Assembly: GCA_020853975.1 (NCBI GenBank)
Contig: JADYXW010000050.1
Span: 1 to 64,000 of the forward strand
Reading direction: 5' to 3'
Origin: Phycisphaerales bacterium
GTDB lineage: Bacteria; Planctomycetota; Phycisphaerae; Phycisphaerales; UBA1924
DNA length: 64,000 bases
Below, piece after piece: positions 35,139 through 43,717 of the stretch; positions within the stretch are counted from its first letter, which is position 1, and every line of letters starts with the position of its first letter. The notes under the pieces are model-generated. The model ran no database searches. It was not told where the DNA came from and was given only the letters and a program-made list of their open reading frames with translations. The position numbers were made by a program, and so were the translations under genes.

Positions 35139-37634
35139 CTAACGACCCGGGCTCTCCGCGGGGAACGAAGGGGGATTCGTCCCAAGCGGATAGACCCAGC
35201 GCACCACGGTCCGCCCACGCGTCGGCACCGCTTCTCCATCCACGATCAGCGGCACCGGAGAGGGCGCGTCCACCCCGTCCCCCCCCAGATGCCCGATCAC
35301 CATCACCGAGGGCTGCGTCGCCCACCTCGAAAGGTCCCAGCCGTGCGTCGCCCTGCGGAGCGCCGCGTACTGGCTCACCGTGTTGTCCTGCAGGTTCGGG
35401 GGCGGCAGCAGGTGCAGCAGCGCCAGCCCGGTCAGCCGGTTCACGCGTGAACTGCGGTCGTTCGGTATGGGCGCCGCGATCGTGTACGCCGCCGGAGGCC
35501 GGGGGATGATGTCCCCGAGCACCTGCGATAGGTCGACGCTGCCCGCCCCACCATCGGCGATCCCCGCGGGCCGACCGGTCACGATGCCCAGATCGAGCGA
35601 GTTGGCCGTGCCCGGCGCCCAGTCGGAGGTCACGCGGAACGCCGTCGCGCGAACGATGGGCTGGTCCAGCGCCGCGTTCACGCCGTCCCCGCCGCTTGCC
35701 CTCAGTGTGTCCTGCCTGCGGAAGACGACGATGAGCACATCGTGCAGGGGCCCGGGGAGGTCGTGCGTCAGCACGCCGCTGAGCACCGGCGCGGTGCCCG
35801 CGGGCCAGGCATCTGGATTGAGCGTGATCGCGCCGGGTCGGCCATCCTCCCCCGCGACCGGCATGGGCATCTTCCACGCTGGGCCGCCGGCCCAATCCGC
35901 CTGGATGTGCTTGGACGTGGCGCGAGTCGGCACGAGCACCGTGCCCGGGTCCGCGTTCTCGATGGCATACTCGCGCGCATCCGGGAACTTCGCCCACGAC
36001 TCATCGTCACCCGGCGTGTCCCACGCCGTCACCGCGTTGGGCCCCAGGCCCGAGGGCGCGCCCACCGACACCCGGCTCTCGCCGTAACCGGGCAGAAACA
36101 CGCTCGCCCACAGCCTCGCACGCTGGACGGGCTGGCCGTACACGTGGTCCAGCAGCGTGAAGTGCCTCGCCTCCAGCCGCTGGGGCCTCAGCCCCGCGGC
36201 GCCACCCCACGCCAGCGCCGTGAAGACGATCGTGGCGCCGACGAACCCTACCCACGCATGGCGCTGCAGGCCCCGCGCCTTGAGCACCGTGTAGCCCACC
36301 GGCCCCGCCACCAGCCAGTACGCCAGGAACACGAAAAACCCCGCGATCACGCCCACCGCCGTCTTGCCCGTCTGCGCGATCTCCGACGGGATGTCCCCAT
36401 CCATGTAATAGGGCGTGCGGCTGGTGCCGAAGATGCTCGCCGCGTTCGGCCCCGCATTGTTCTGGTCGTCGGGCGTCAGCTTCCCCCGCCAGCCCAGCAC
36501 CCTGTGCCAGAATACCTCCGCGTCGAGGGCGCCCCCCTGCGAAAACCCCGTCTCGTTGAGGTCCAGCCCCACCAGCGTGACCGCCCCCGCCCCGACGAGT
36601 CGGCGCACGACCACGCAACGCCCGTCCGGCCCGTTCAAGACCTCCATCGCGTCCTGGGGCTCGGCGTCCGGTGGCACGCGGAACGTGTGCACCGTGATTC
36701 CCTTGGTCGGATACCGCAGCGTCGGGCGGATGTTCAGGAGGGGCCGATACGGCGCGGGGTCCACGCTCTCGTTCCGCTGCACAGCGACCGACGGCATGAT
36801 GTCCTTCAGCCTGTTGCTCTCTCGGTTCGTCCACACCTGCCCCACCGCCGGCAGCACGATCACCAGGTGCCCGCCCCGCGCCACATAGTCGCGGATCGCC
36901 TCGGCCTGCCTTGGGTCAAGCTTGTTCGGCTCGTGCAACTCCAGGGGCTCCCCACCCGCCCACACGATCGTCTCATACTGCGTGAGCCCCAACCATGAGT
37001 CCGGGAGCGACGCCGGAGTGAGCCCCGGCACCGCTTCCACGTTCTCGTGCAGCCTCAGGTGATACGCGTCGCTCAGCGTCCCCGCGGCGGGTCGCTCGGA
37101 ATACCCCGAGAGACCCAGCGTCCGGGGGCCGATCACCCCCGTCAGTCCCATCTGCGAGTCCATCACCTTGTTCGGCGTCGGCGTCAGCGTCGCGCGGCCC
37201 AGCAGATCACCGGGCGCAAACCACGGCTCGCCGCTGGGCTTTCGCCCACCCTCCCGCGCTTCATACACCGAGAGCGTCAGATCATCGCCCCCCTTGAAGT
37301 TGAACGGCAGCCGCACGTACATCCACACAAACTGATCCACACCCGGGTTGAGCGTGAGGTCGCGCGTCGAGACCGGGACGTCCCCGTCCGGGTCCAGCCC
37401 GTGCAGCCTCACCAGCACCTCACGCGACGTGCTGGCCGAGTCCCGCAGCCTGACCCGCACGCCCGTCCACTCCCCGGACCTCGCGATATCCCCCGCGCCA
37501 AACTGATCCAAGACCACCTGCACGGGCAGGTTGGGGTCAGAGGCCAGCGCGCCCTGACCGCGCGCGCCCAAGGCCGGAACGAGCAGGGCCACAAGGCACA
37601 CCACGGCACGCACGTAATCGGACGCCCATCGCAT
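35139..37634 (-). CDS. Large membrane protein with glutamine-amidotransferase-like domain
   Basis: An 831-aa exported/membrane protein. Signal peptide at 1-26, an N-terminal beta-rich region, then a GATase1-like Rossmann region (about 210-310, with DYVARGGHLVIVLP), then two membrane helices around 410-465 and a large C-terminal region ending near a Pro-rich tail. The GATase-like Cys nucleophile is not evident. In planctomycetes and Bacteroidetes such proteins neighbour ABC ATPases and act in export or gliding-type complexes (GldG-like); whether this is so here is an inference. A TAGAAT box (37642-37647) ends 7 nt before the ATG at 37634. Confidence 0.75.
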   Translation of the reverse strand: MRWASDYVRAVVCLVALLVPALGARGQGALASDPNLPVQVVLDQFGAGDIARSGEWTGVRVRLRDSASTSREVLVRLHGLDPDGDVPVSTRDLTLNPGVDQFVWMYVRLPFNFKGGDDLTLSVYEAREGGRKPSGEPWFAPGDLLGRATLTPTPNKVMDSQMGLTGVIGPRTLGLSGYSERPAAGTLSDAYHLRLHENVEAVPGLTPASLPDSWLGLTQYETIVWAGGEPLELHEPNKLDPRQAEAIRDYVARGGHLVIVLPAVGQVWTNRESNRLKDIMPSVAVQRNESVDPAPYRPLLNIRPTLRYPTKGITVHTFRVPPDAEPQDAMEVLNGPDGRCVVVRRLVGAGAVTLVGLDLNETGFSQGGALDAEVFWHRVLGWRGKLTPDDQNNAGPNAASIFGTSRTPYYMDGDIPSEIAQTGKTAVGVIAGFFVFLAYWLVAGPVGYTVLKARGLQRHAWVGFVGATIVFTALAWGGAAGLRPQRLEARHFTLLDHVYGQPVQRARLWASVFLPGYGESRVSVGAPSGLGPNAVTAWDTPGDDESWAKFPDAREYAIENADPGTVLVPTRATSKHIQADWAGGPAWKMPMPVAGEDGRPGAITLNPDAWPAGTAPVLSGVLTHDLPGPLHDVLIVVFRRQDTLRASGGDGVNAALDQPIVRATAFRVTSDWAPGTANSLDLGIVTGRPAGIADGGAGSVDLSQVLGDIIPRPPAAYTIAAPIPNDRSSRVNRLTGLALLHLLPPPNLQDNTVSQYAALRRATHGWDLSRWATQPSVMVIGHLGGDGVDAPSPVPLIVDGEAVPTRGRTVVRWVYPLGTNPPSFPAESPGR

Positions 37635-37641
37635 GGTTTGG

Positions 37642-37647
37642 ATTCTA
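37642..37647 (-). promoter_or_regulatory. TANNNT box before the 831-aa membrane-protein gene (leaderless)
   Basis: Minus-strand TAGAAT, 7 nt before the ATG at 37634, no Shine-Dalgarno. Confidence 0.55.
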
Positions 37648-37689
37648 CAGGGGATCAAGCGGAAGGGTTCAGAACCCGATGCAGGGGGA

Positions 37690-37905
37690 ATGAACGTCTG
37701 GCTCATGTTGGCAAGCACGGCGGGGGTTATCCTGGCGGGCGCCTGGGGGGTCGCCAAGGCGATCCAGACGGGCCTGGGGGATGTTGACCGCCTCCAGACC
37801 CTGCGAACGGAGGTCGAGCGCCGCAAGGAAGCTCGCCTCGAACGCCTGCGCGAAATGGCCGCGAAGAACCCCCTGATGAAACTGCCCCCTACGCCCAACG
37901 CGTGA
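37690..37905 (+). CDS. Small membrane-anchored protein
   Basis: A 71-aa protein: one hydrophobic N-terminal segment (about 3-22) followed by a charged helix with Leu/Arg/Glu heptads. The ATG at 37690 is preceded by AGGGGG. It runs divergent from the 831-aa gene and convergent into tyrS, whose stop region it overlaps by 17 bp. No family recognised. The membrane helix plus coiled-coil pattern supports a real gene, but the evidence is modest. Confidence 0.55.
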   Translation: MNVWLMLASTAGVILAGAWGVAKAIQTGLGDVDRLQTLRTEVERRKEARLERLREMAAKNPLMKLPPTPNA

Positions 37906-39193
37906 CGTGCCAGTTCTTCTTGCCCCGCCTCAGGGCGATGACCCGACCATGGAGCAGGTCCGACGTCGCGACCCGGTCCTCAGGACCGACCTTTCGCCCG
38001 TTGACCGTGACCGACCCCGACGCGAGGAACTCCTTGGCCTCCCGCTTCGACTGCGCGAGCTGAACCGTGACGAGCAGATCGACCACCGGCACCCCCGCGC
38101 CCAGCGAGGCCTTGTCATGCGTGCTGCTCGGCGCCGAGGCCAGAGCCTCTTCCAGCACCGCCGGGGGCAGCGCCGCGATGTCGCCCGCGAAGAGCGCCCC
38201 GGCCGCCGCCTCCGCCGCGTCGGCCTCCGTCGGCCCGTGCAGCAGCTCGGTCATGTGCCGAGCGAGCTTCCGGTTGGCCTCTCTCGCCGCCGGGTTCGCC
38301 GCGTGCGCCGCGATCACCGCCTCGGTCTCCCCGCGGCTCCAGAGCGTGTAGGTCAGGATGAACTTCGGGATGTCCGCGTCCGCCGCGTTCAGCCAGAACT
38401 GGTAGAACGCGTACGGGCTGGTCCGATCGGGTGACAGCCACACCGCGCCGGACTCGGACTTGCCGAACTTTCCCCCGTCCGCCTTCGTGATGAGAGGTGT
38501 GGTGAGGCCGAAGGCCGCAGCGGGCGCCGCCGGATTCCGCCTCGATATCAGATCCAGCCCCGCAACGATGTTCCCCCACTGGTCGCTGGCGCCCATCTGG
38601 AGCGTGACGCCCCCCTTCTCGAACAGGTGCAGGAAGTCGTACGCCTGCAGGATCATGTACGAGAACTCGGTGTACGAGATGCCCTGATCGCGGTTGTGCA
38701 GGCGGTCCCTCACCGAGTCCCGCTGGATCATCGCGTTGACGGAGAAGTGCTTGCCCACGTCGCGGAGCGCATCCAGGAACGTCAGGGGTCCCAGCCAGTC
38801 GAGGTTGTTCACGAGTTCCGCACGGCCACCCCCAAAGTCGATCACGCGCGAAAAGATCTTCTTCTGCGCTTCCACGTTCGCCGCGACTCGCTCCCGGGTC
38901 ATCAGTTGCCGCTCGGCGAACTTGCCCGAGGGGTCGCCGATCAGCCCCGTGCCCCCACCCATCAGCACCACCGGCGTGTGCCCACACCGCTGGAACCGCG
39001 CGAGCAGCATGATGGGCACGAGGTTCCCGACAGTCAGCGAGTCCGCCGTCGGGTCAAACCCGATATAGGCTTTCCGCCGCCCGCCCGCGAGGTGCGCGAT
39101 GAGCCCGGCCTCGTCGGTCGCCTGGTGGATCAGGTTCCGCCGGCGCAGTTCGGCGAGAAAGTCGGTCTCTGGGTGCCGGGCCTCGTGTGACAT
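37889..39193 (-). CDS. tyrS: Tyrosyl-tRNA synthetase
   Basis: Class Ic aminoacyl-tRNA synthetase charging tRNA-Tyr, 434 aa. It has the HIGH-like region in GFDPTADSLTVGNL near 44-57, GDPSGK near 88, the Tyr-binding SYTEFSYMILQAYDF near 170-184, QMGASDQWGN near 197-206 and KFGKS (the KMSKS loop) near 240-244. A C-terminal S4 domain follows (near 365-430). The TACGGT box (39200-39205) ends 6 nt before the ATG at 39193. Its promoter overlaps the divergent promoter of the RluA gene. Confidence 0.95.
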   Translation of the reverse strand: MSHEARHPETDFLAELRRRNLIHQATDEAGLIAHLAGGRRKAYIGFDPTADSLTVGNLVPIMLLARFQRCGHTPVVLMGGGTGLIGDPSGKFAERQLMTRERVAANVEAQKKIFSRVIDFGGGRAELVNNLDWLGPLTFLDALRDVGKHFSVNAMIQRDSVRDRLHNRDQGISYTEFSYMILQAYDFLHLFEKGGVTLQMGASDQWGNIVAGLDLISRRNPAAPAAAFGLTTPLITKADGGKFGKSESGAVWLSPDRTSPYAFYQFWLNAADADIPKFILTYTLWSRGETEAVIAAHAANPAAREANRKLARHMTELLHGPTEADAAEAAAGALFAGDIAALPPAVLEEALASAPSSTHDKASLGAGVPVVDLLVTVQLAQSKREAKEFLASGSVTVNGRKVGPEDRVATSDLLHGRVIALRRGKKNWHVTRWA

Positions 39194-39199
39194 GGGCGA

Positions 39200-39224
39200 A
39201 CCGTAGGTGCGTGCTCCCTACGCT
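39200..39224. promoter_or_regulatory. Overlapping divergent promoters of tyrS and the RluA fusion gene
   Basis: Minus-strand TACGGT (39200-39205) lies 6 nt before the tyrS ATG; plus-strand TACGCT (39219-39224) lies 7 nt before the RluA ATG at 39232. With only 13 bp between the two -10 boxes, each promoter's -35 would fall on the other's -10, so the two promoters should compete. Confidence 0.55.
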
Positions 39225-39231
39225 AGGGCCC

Positions 39232-40923
39232 ATGTCCTCCCGTGCCATCTATCTCCCGGGCAAGGTCCGCCTCGTGCACGAGGACGAGCACGTGCTCGTG
39301 GTCGACAAGCCCGCCGGCATTGTCACAGCCGGCCTCGCGCACCAGCGCGTGCCCAGCGTCTTTGACGCCGTCAAGACCTACGTCCGCGACAAGTCCAAGC
39401 GCCGCGGCACACGCGTCTGGATCATCCATCGCCTCGACAAGGAAGTCTCCGGCCTGCTCGTCTTCGCCAAGACAGAGACCGCCTTCGGCGTGCTCAAGGA
39501 CGAGTTCCGCTCGAAGCGTGCCGGCCGTATCTACGCCGCCATTGTCGAGGGCGCCCCCCCCAGCCCCGAGGGCGTCATCCAGAACTTCCTCTGGGAAGAC
39601 CCAAAGGGCAAGATGCACTGCAGCCAGACTCCGCGCGGCAGCGACCCCTCCGACGAGGACGAGGGCAAGCTCGCCGTCACGCGCTACCGCGTGGCCCGGC
39701 GCGGTGGAACGCGCACCCTCATGGACGTGAAGCTCGACACAGGCCGCAAGAACCAGATCCGCGTGCACATGGCGGAGCTCGGCTGCCCCATCGTGGGCGA
39801 CCGACGCTACGGCGCGACGTCCGATCCGCTCGACCGTGTCTGCCTGCACGGCGCATCGCTCTCGTTCTCCCACCCCGCAACAGGTCGTCCCCTCACCTTC
39901 GAGAGCCCCGTGCCGGGCAGCTTCGCCGGTCTGCTCGGGAGGGCGTCGATCCCCGCGCCCGACGCGCCAGCCGCTCCGGCGTCCGCCCCCGCAACTTCCC
40001 CCCCCTCGCAGCAGGACAGTCCGCCCCGTGAGGAGCCCGCCATGGTCAGCCGCGTCCCGGACCGCGCCCCCCGCTCCGACACCCGTAGCGGCGCCCGCCA
40101 ACAGTCGTGGGATCACGTCGCCTCCTGGTACGAAGCCCTCATCGAGGAGCGTGGCAGCGACCATCACGAGCAGATCATCCTGCCCGGCACCCTCCGCCTG
40201 CTCAGCACAAAGCCGGGCCAGCGCGTGCTCGACGTGGCCTGCGGCGAGGGCGTGCTCTGCCGCCGCCTCGGAGCCCTCGGGGTGCATGCCTTTGGCGTAG
40301 ACGCCTCGGAGCGTCTGATCGAGGCCGCCCGGCGCGCCCGCGGCGCCCGCGTGGAATACGCCGTGGGCGACGCCCGTTCTCTCGCGAGCGCCGCGCGTGG
40401 CCCCTTCGACGCAGCCGCATGCGTCATGGCCCTCATGAACATCGAGCCCTTGTCACCCGTCCTGTCGGGCGTGGCCTCCCTCCTCAAGCCGGGGGGAGCG
40501 TTCGTCGGCGTGATCCTGCATCCCGCATTCCGCGCGCCGGGCCAGACGAGCTGGGCCTGGGACCCGCCCCAAGGGGCCGGGCACGCGACCAAGGGCCCGC
40601 CGCGTCGAGACCAGGGTGCCAGGCCGGGCCGCCCCGTCAGGCAGTACCGGCGCGTGGATGGCTACCTCTCTCCCGGCCAGAAGGAGATCGTGATGAACCC
40701 CGGCGCCGCCTCGGAGGGCCGCGACCGCGTTGTCACCATCACCTACCACCGCCCCGTGCAGACCTATGTCAGGGCGATGGCGGAGGCAGGCCTGCTGGTG
40801 GACGCGCTCGAGGAATGGGCGAGCCGGCGCGTGAGCCAGCCCGGCCCTCGCGCCGCGGAGGAAAACCGCGCGAGGCAGGAGATCCCCATGTTCCTCGCGA
40901 TCCGCGGGCGCAAGCTTCAGTAG
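39232..40923 (+). CDS. RluA-type pseudouridine synthase fused to a class I methyltransferase
   Basis: A 563-aa cytoplasmic fusion. Residues about 1-245 are an RluA-family pseudouridine synthase with the catalytic Asp in HRLDKEVSG near 64-72 and the family motif GRKNQIRVHM near 172-181. A Pro/Ala/Ser-rich linker (about 245-300) leads to a SAM-dependent class I methyltransferase with motif I VLDVACGEG near 330-338, the acidic turn GVDASERL near 351 and motif IV-like AAACVMALMNIE near 390-401. The frame is continuous with no internal stop. The substrates are unknown; a joint action on one rRNA or tRNA is an inference. Confidence 0.88.
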   Translation: MSSRAIYLPGKVRLVHEDEHVLVVDKPAGIVTAGLAHQRVPSVFDAVKTYVRDKSKRRGTRVWIIHRLDKEVSGLLVFAKTETAFGVLKDEFRSKRAGRIYAAIVEGAPPSPEGVIQNFLWEDPKGKMHCSQTPRGSDPSDEDEGKLAVTRYRVARRGGTRTLMDVKLDTGRKNQIRVHMAELGCPIVGDRRYGATSDPLDRVCLHGASLSFSHPATGRPLTFESPVPGSFAGLLGRASIPAPDAPAAPASAPATSPPSQQDSPPREEPAMVSRVPDRAPRSDTRSGARQQSWDHVASWYEALIEERGSDHHEQIILPGTLRLLSTKPGQRVLDVACGEGVLCRRLGALGVHAFGVDASERLIEAARRARGARVEYAVGDARSLASAARGPFDAAACVMALMNIEPLSPVLSGVASLLKPGGAFVGVILHPAFRAPGQTSWAWDPPQGAGHATKGPPRRDQGARPGRPVRQYRRVDGYLSPGQKEIVMNPGAASEGRDRVVTITYHRPVQTYVRAMAEAGLLVDALEEWASRRVSQPGPRAAEENRARQEIPMFLAIRGRKLQ

Positions 40924-42092
40924 AACCCGTTCCGCCGGCTGCCGGTGAAGGGCGTCGCGGTCGGCGCGGGTGCCGCCTGCGTCCTCGGTTCGCCGCCCCG
41001 TGCCGCCGCCAGCGCGGGCATGCAGGTGGCGCCGATCGTGAGCAGCTTCTCCCACTCGCCCGAATGCCCGTAGGGTTCGCCGTACAGCGTTCCGAGTTCG
41101 TGCATGAGCGTGTCGTAGTACGCCGCGTCGCTCGGCCGGTTGTCCTTGGTCGTGTAGAACTCGACGATCCTCGCCGCGCGCCGTTCGAGGATGCTCTTGA
41201 CGCTCCCCCGCACCGTCGCGTCGTACAGGCTGGGATTGAGCGCCTCGTTCCAGTGGTCCGACACGAAGTCCCCGAACCACCCGGACTCTGGCCTCACCCG
41301 CGTCGAGAGCCTCCAGTACACGCCGCACCGCATCACCAGCGGCTCGACCTCGCGCCCCTTGAGCTGCATCGGCTCCGTGAGATTCCGGTAGAACTTGAAC
41401 CCCGCGTAGTTCGCCGCGAGGTCCGCGTTCGAGTACACCCCGGTCGCGAAGAAGCCCAACAGCGACGACTCGCCGATCGGGCCGCCCTTCGAGTACGTGT
41501 GCAGCAGCGCATTCACCGCCTGCTGTTCTTCCATTCCCTCACGCCGGTGCCCGCGGTAGGCGTCGTAGTAGTACATCCCCATGTGGTGAAAGTGGGACAG
41601 CTTGTCGGTCCCGAAGTACACGCCATAGGCCTTGACCGTGGAAGACTGAAAGAGCAGCACCAGTCGCCTCGGGTCCAGCGGGAAGTGGACGTAGGTGTAC
41701 ATCCAGTTCGCGTCCCAGTTCGCCGTGACCTTGCCCGGGTACATCGCCCGCGCCCAGGGGCCCCGGATCGCGTCCTCGATGTCCAGCACTTCGGTGAACG
41801 CGTCGGAGAACGCCCCGTGCACGCCCCGCACGATGTTCTCCGGGTCGTGCAACTCCGCCAGCCGTCGGGCCCGCCGATCCTGGTCCCGGATCCGGAGCGC
41901 CGCGTCGATCTGCGCATTGAGCCTCTGCACCGTCCGCTCGATCGCCCGCGTGTGCGCCGCGTCAAAGAACGCGCCCACGTCGGCAAACGCCCGGTCAAGG
42001 GGCAGGTAGAAGTTGTCCGTCTCGTGCGCCCTCGCCGCAGGTCCGCACAGCGCAAGAACAAGCGACGCGATGGCAAGTGGTCTGCAGTTCAT
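40917..42092 (-). CDS. Exported protein of unknown function
   Basis: A 391-aa protein with a signal peptide ending at AARAHE (about 22). The mature part is mostly helical with many Tyr, Trp and His, including HFHHMGMYYYDAYRGHRREG near 170-189. I recognise no domain. The His/Tyr-rich helix could bind metal. The start ATG at 42092 leads straight into the signal peptide; the longer frame from 42182 has no signal. It is convergent with the RluA fusion, overlapping its stop by 7 bp, and divergent from the next lipoprotein gene with only 40 bp between the starts. Confidence 0.75.
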   Translation of the reverse strand: MNCRPLAIASLVLALCGPAARAHETDNFYLPLDRAFADVGAFFDAAHTRAIERTVQRLNAQIDAALRIRDQDRRARRLAELHDPENIVRGVHGAFSDAFTEVLDIEDAIRGPWARAMYPGKVTANWDANWMYTYVHFPLDPRRLVLLFQSSTVKAYGVYFGTDKLSHFHHMGMYYYDAYRGHRREGMEEQQAVNALLHTYSKGGPIGESSLLGFFATGVYSNADLAANYAGFKFYRNLTEPMQLKGREVEPLVMRCGVYWRLSTRVRPESGWFGDFVSDHWNEALNPSLYDATVRGSVKSILERRAARIVEFYTTKDNRPSDAAYYDTLMHELGTLYGEPYGHSGEWEKLLTIGATCMPALAAARGGEPRTQAAPAPTATPFTGSRRNGFY

Positions 42093-42121
42093 GCGTAAGC
42101 CTCGAATCTGTCTTCTGCCGA

Positions 42122-42127
42122 TAGAAT
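42122..42127 (+). promoter_or_regulatory. TANNNT box before the 152-aa lipoprotein gene (leaderless)
   Basis: TAGAAT, 5 nt before the ATG at 42133, no Shine-Dalgarno. Confidence 0.5.
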
Positions 42128-42132
42128 CCCGC

Positions 42133-42591
42133 ATGACTCTATCGATCAGAAGGCCCGTCCTTCTTTGCCTCCCCGCCCTCATCCCGCTCCTCTCCGCCTG
42201 CGGCTCGGTCTATCACAAGGGCCGCGAGGACCTGCCTCCCCAGCCACAGGCCCGCGTCGAGCAACGCGCAAAGACCGCCGAAGAAATGAAGTCCGATCTC
42301 ATCGCAAGCCTGGCCGAGATGCGGGCCCTTCTCGCCGCCATGGAGCCGGGCTGGATGGACCGACTTCCCGAGGTCGGCGACCGGCTCGAGCTCCGGTCGT
42401 TCGAGCTCGAGCGCACCGCCAAGTCCGTTCAGGATGCCGGCGCGGAGGGCCCCGCCGCCGAAGAGGTGAAAAAGCAGGTTACCTTCGCCCGCACCTCCCG
42501 CTCCGCTCTCTCCGTCTGCCGGATGGGCCCCCCGGAGCGAGGCGTCGCCGCCATCGACGAGGTCTACCGCATGTTCGGGATCAAGCCCTGA
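42133..42591 (+). CDS. Small exported lipoprotein
   Basis: A 152-aa protein: signal peptide with lipobox LSAC near residue 23, then a helical, charged mature part with Arg/Glu-rich helices. No family recognised. It is divergent from the exported His/Tyr-rich protein gene and followed by the thioredoxin-like gene, which has its own promoter. The lipobox and the close promoter box support the start. Confidence 0.75.
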   Translation: MTLSIRRPVLLCLPALIPLLSACGSVYHKGREDLPPQPQARVEQRAKTAEEMKSDLIASLAEMRALLAAMEPGWMDRLPEVGDRLELRSFELERTAKSVQDAGAEGPAAEEVKKQVTFARTSRSALSVCRMGPPERGVAAIDEVYRMFGIKP

Positions 42592-42616
42592 GGCGCGGCG
42601 CGGGCTCAGAGTCGGG

Positions 42617-42646
42617 TTGGCACCCGCCCGTCCGATCTGGCATAAT
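42617..42646 (+). promoter_or_regulatory. Promoter of the thioredoxin-like gene (leaderless)
   Basis: TTGGCA (42617-42622, 5 of 6 to -35), an 18-bp spacer and CATAAT (42641-42646, 5 of 6 to -10). The -10 box ends 6 nt before the ATG at 42653, so transcription should begin at or next to the start codon. The clearest of the close promoter boxes in this window. Confidence 0.7.
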
Positions 42647-42652
42647 GAGGCG

Positions 42653-43705
42653 ATGATGAACTCCAAACTGGCGGGGGCGGCCTGGGCGTGCGTGCTTTCG
42701 CTTCCGGTTGGGTCTGTCTTCGGCGCGGACGGCTCCATCCCCGACGCCTGGTTTTTCGACGGGGCCAACCGCCCCGCCGGCCTCAAGGGCCTGGAGGGCA
42801 AGCCCGCCGCAGCCATCGAGGGCGAGGGCTGGATCGGCGACGAGGTGTCTCTCTCCAAGCAGCGTGGCAAGGTCGTCGTGATCGACTTCTGGGCCACCTG
42901 GTGCGGGCCCTGCATGGCCTCCGTCCCCGAGAACATCAAGATGGTCAAGGACTACGCCGACAAGGGGCTCGTCTTTGTGGGCGTGCACGACGCGAACTCC
43001 GGCTGGGAGAACGCCGCCGCCGCCGTCAAGGAACACAAGATCAACTACCCCGTCTGCAAGGACAAGGGCGGCACCTCCGCCACCACCTATAAGGTGCAGT
43101 TCCTCCCGACCTACGTGGTCGTGGACCGAAAGGGCGTGGTCCGGGCCGCGGGCCTCATGCCCCAGCACGTCGAGGGCGTCGTCAAGATGCTTCTCGCAGA
43201 GGACGGCCCGAGCGTTGAGGAAGCCGCGGGCCCCTTCGGGCCGGACTGCTACTACGGCGGGGTCAAGCGCCCCGAATCCCTCCAGAAGCTCGAAGGCAAG
43301 CCCTGGCCCGGCATCAAGGGCGACGAGTGGGCAGGCGAAAAGCCCGGCGAGGGCCTGCTCAAGGGCAGCGTCGTCGTCGTCCACTTCACCAGCCCCGGAC
43401 GGGCCATGGCCTCCAAAGAACTCGCCGCTCTCTCCAAGACCGAGGCGGAGTACGCGGGCCGGGGCGTCACTTGGGTTGGCGTCTGCGAGGGCTCCGGGTG
43501 GGAGGGGATGAAGTCCGCCGCCGACGCCGCAAAGGTCAAGATGCCGGTCGTGAAGGACGGCGAGGGCGAAGCCGCGAACGCCTCGGCCTGGGGCGTGAAG
43601 CACTGGCCCGCGACGATCGTCGTCGATCGCAAGGGAATCGTGAGGGCCGCGGGCGTCCGGGCGGACAAGCTGAGTGATGTCATCAAGACGCTGCTGGCTG
43701 AGTAG
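42653..43705 (+). CDS. Exported double thioredoxin-like protein, second domain without CxxC
   Basis: A 350-aa secreted protein: signal peptide (about 1-25) and two thioredoxin/TlpA-like domains. The first has WATWCGPCMAS near residues 82-92, a full CxxC redox site. The second is a clear duplicate (GSVVVVHFTSP...) in which the CxxC place reads SPGRAMAS, so it cannot do dithiol chemistry. Each domain ends with the same VVDRKGIVRAAG-type strand. The family reduces or isomerises disulfides outside the membrane, often for cytochrome c. The start is the first of two adjacent ATG codons at 42653/42656. Confidence 0.85.
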   Translation: MMNSKLAGAAWACVLSLPVGSVFGADGSIPDAWFFDGANRPAGLKGLEGKPAAAIEGEGWIGDEVSLSKQRGKVVVIDFWATWCGPCMASVPENIKMVKDYADKGLVFVGVHDANSGWENAAAAVKEHKINYPVCKDKGGTSATTYKVQFLPTYVVVDRKGVVRAAGLMPQHVEGVVKMLLAEDGPSVEEAAGPFGPDCYYGGVKRPESLQKLEGKPWPGIKGDEWAGEKPGEGLLKGSVVVVHFTSPGRAMASKELAALSKTEAEYAGRGVTWVGVCEGSGWEGMKSAADAAKVKMPVVKDGEGEAANASAWGVKHWPATIVVDRKGIVRAAGVRADKLSDVIKTLLAE

Positions 43706-43717
43706 CGGGAGGCGTGC

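Noticed and set aside
40107-42098. 663-aa plus-strand open frame
   Set aside because: Overlaps the methyltransferase half in another frame and is antisense to the exported protein; no homology signal.
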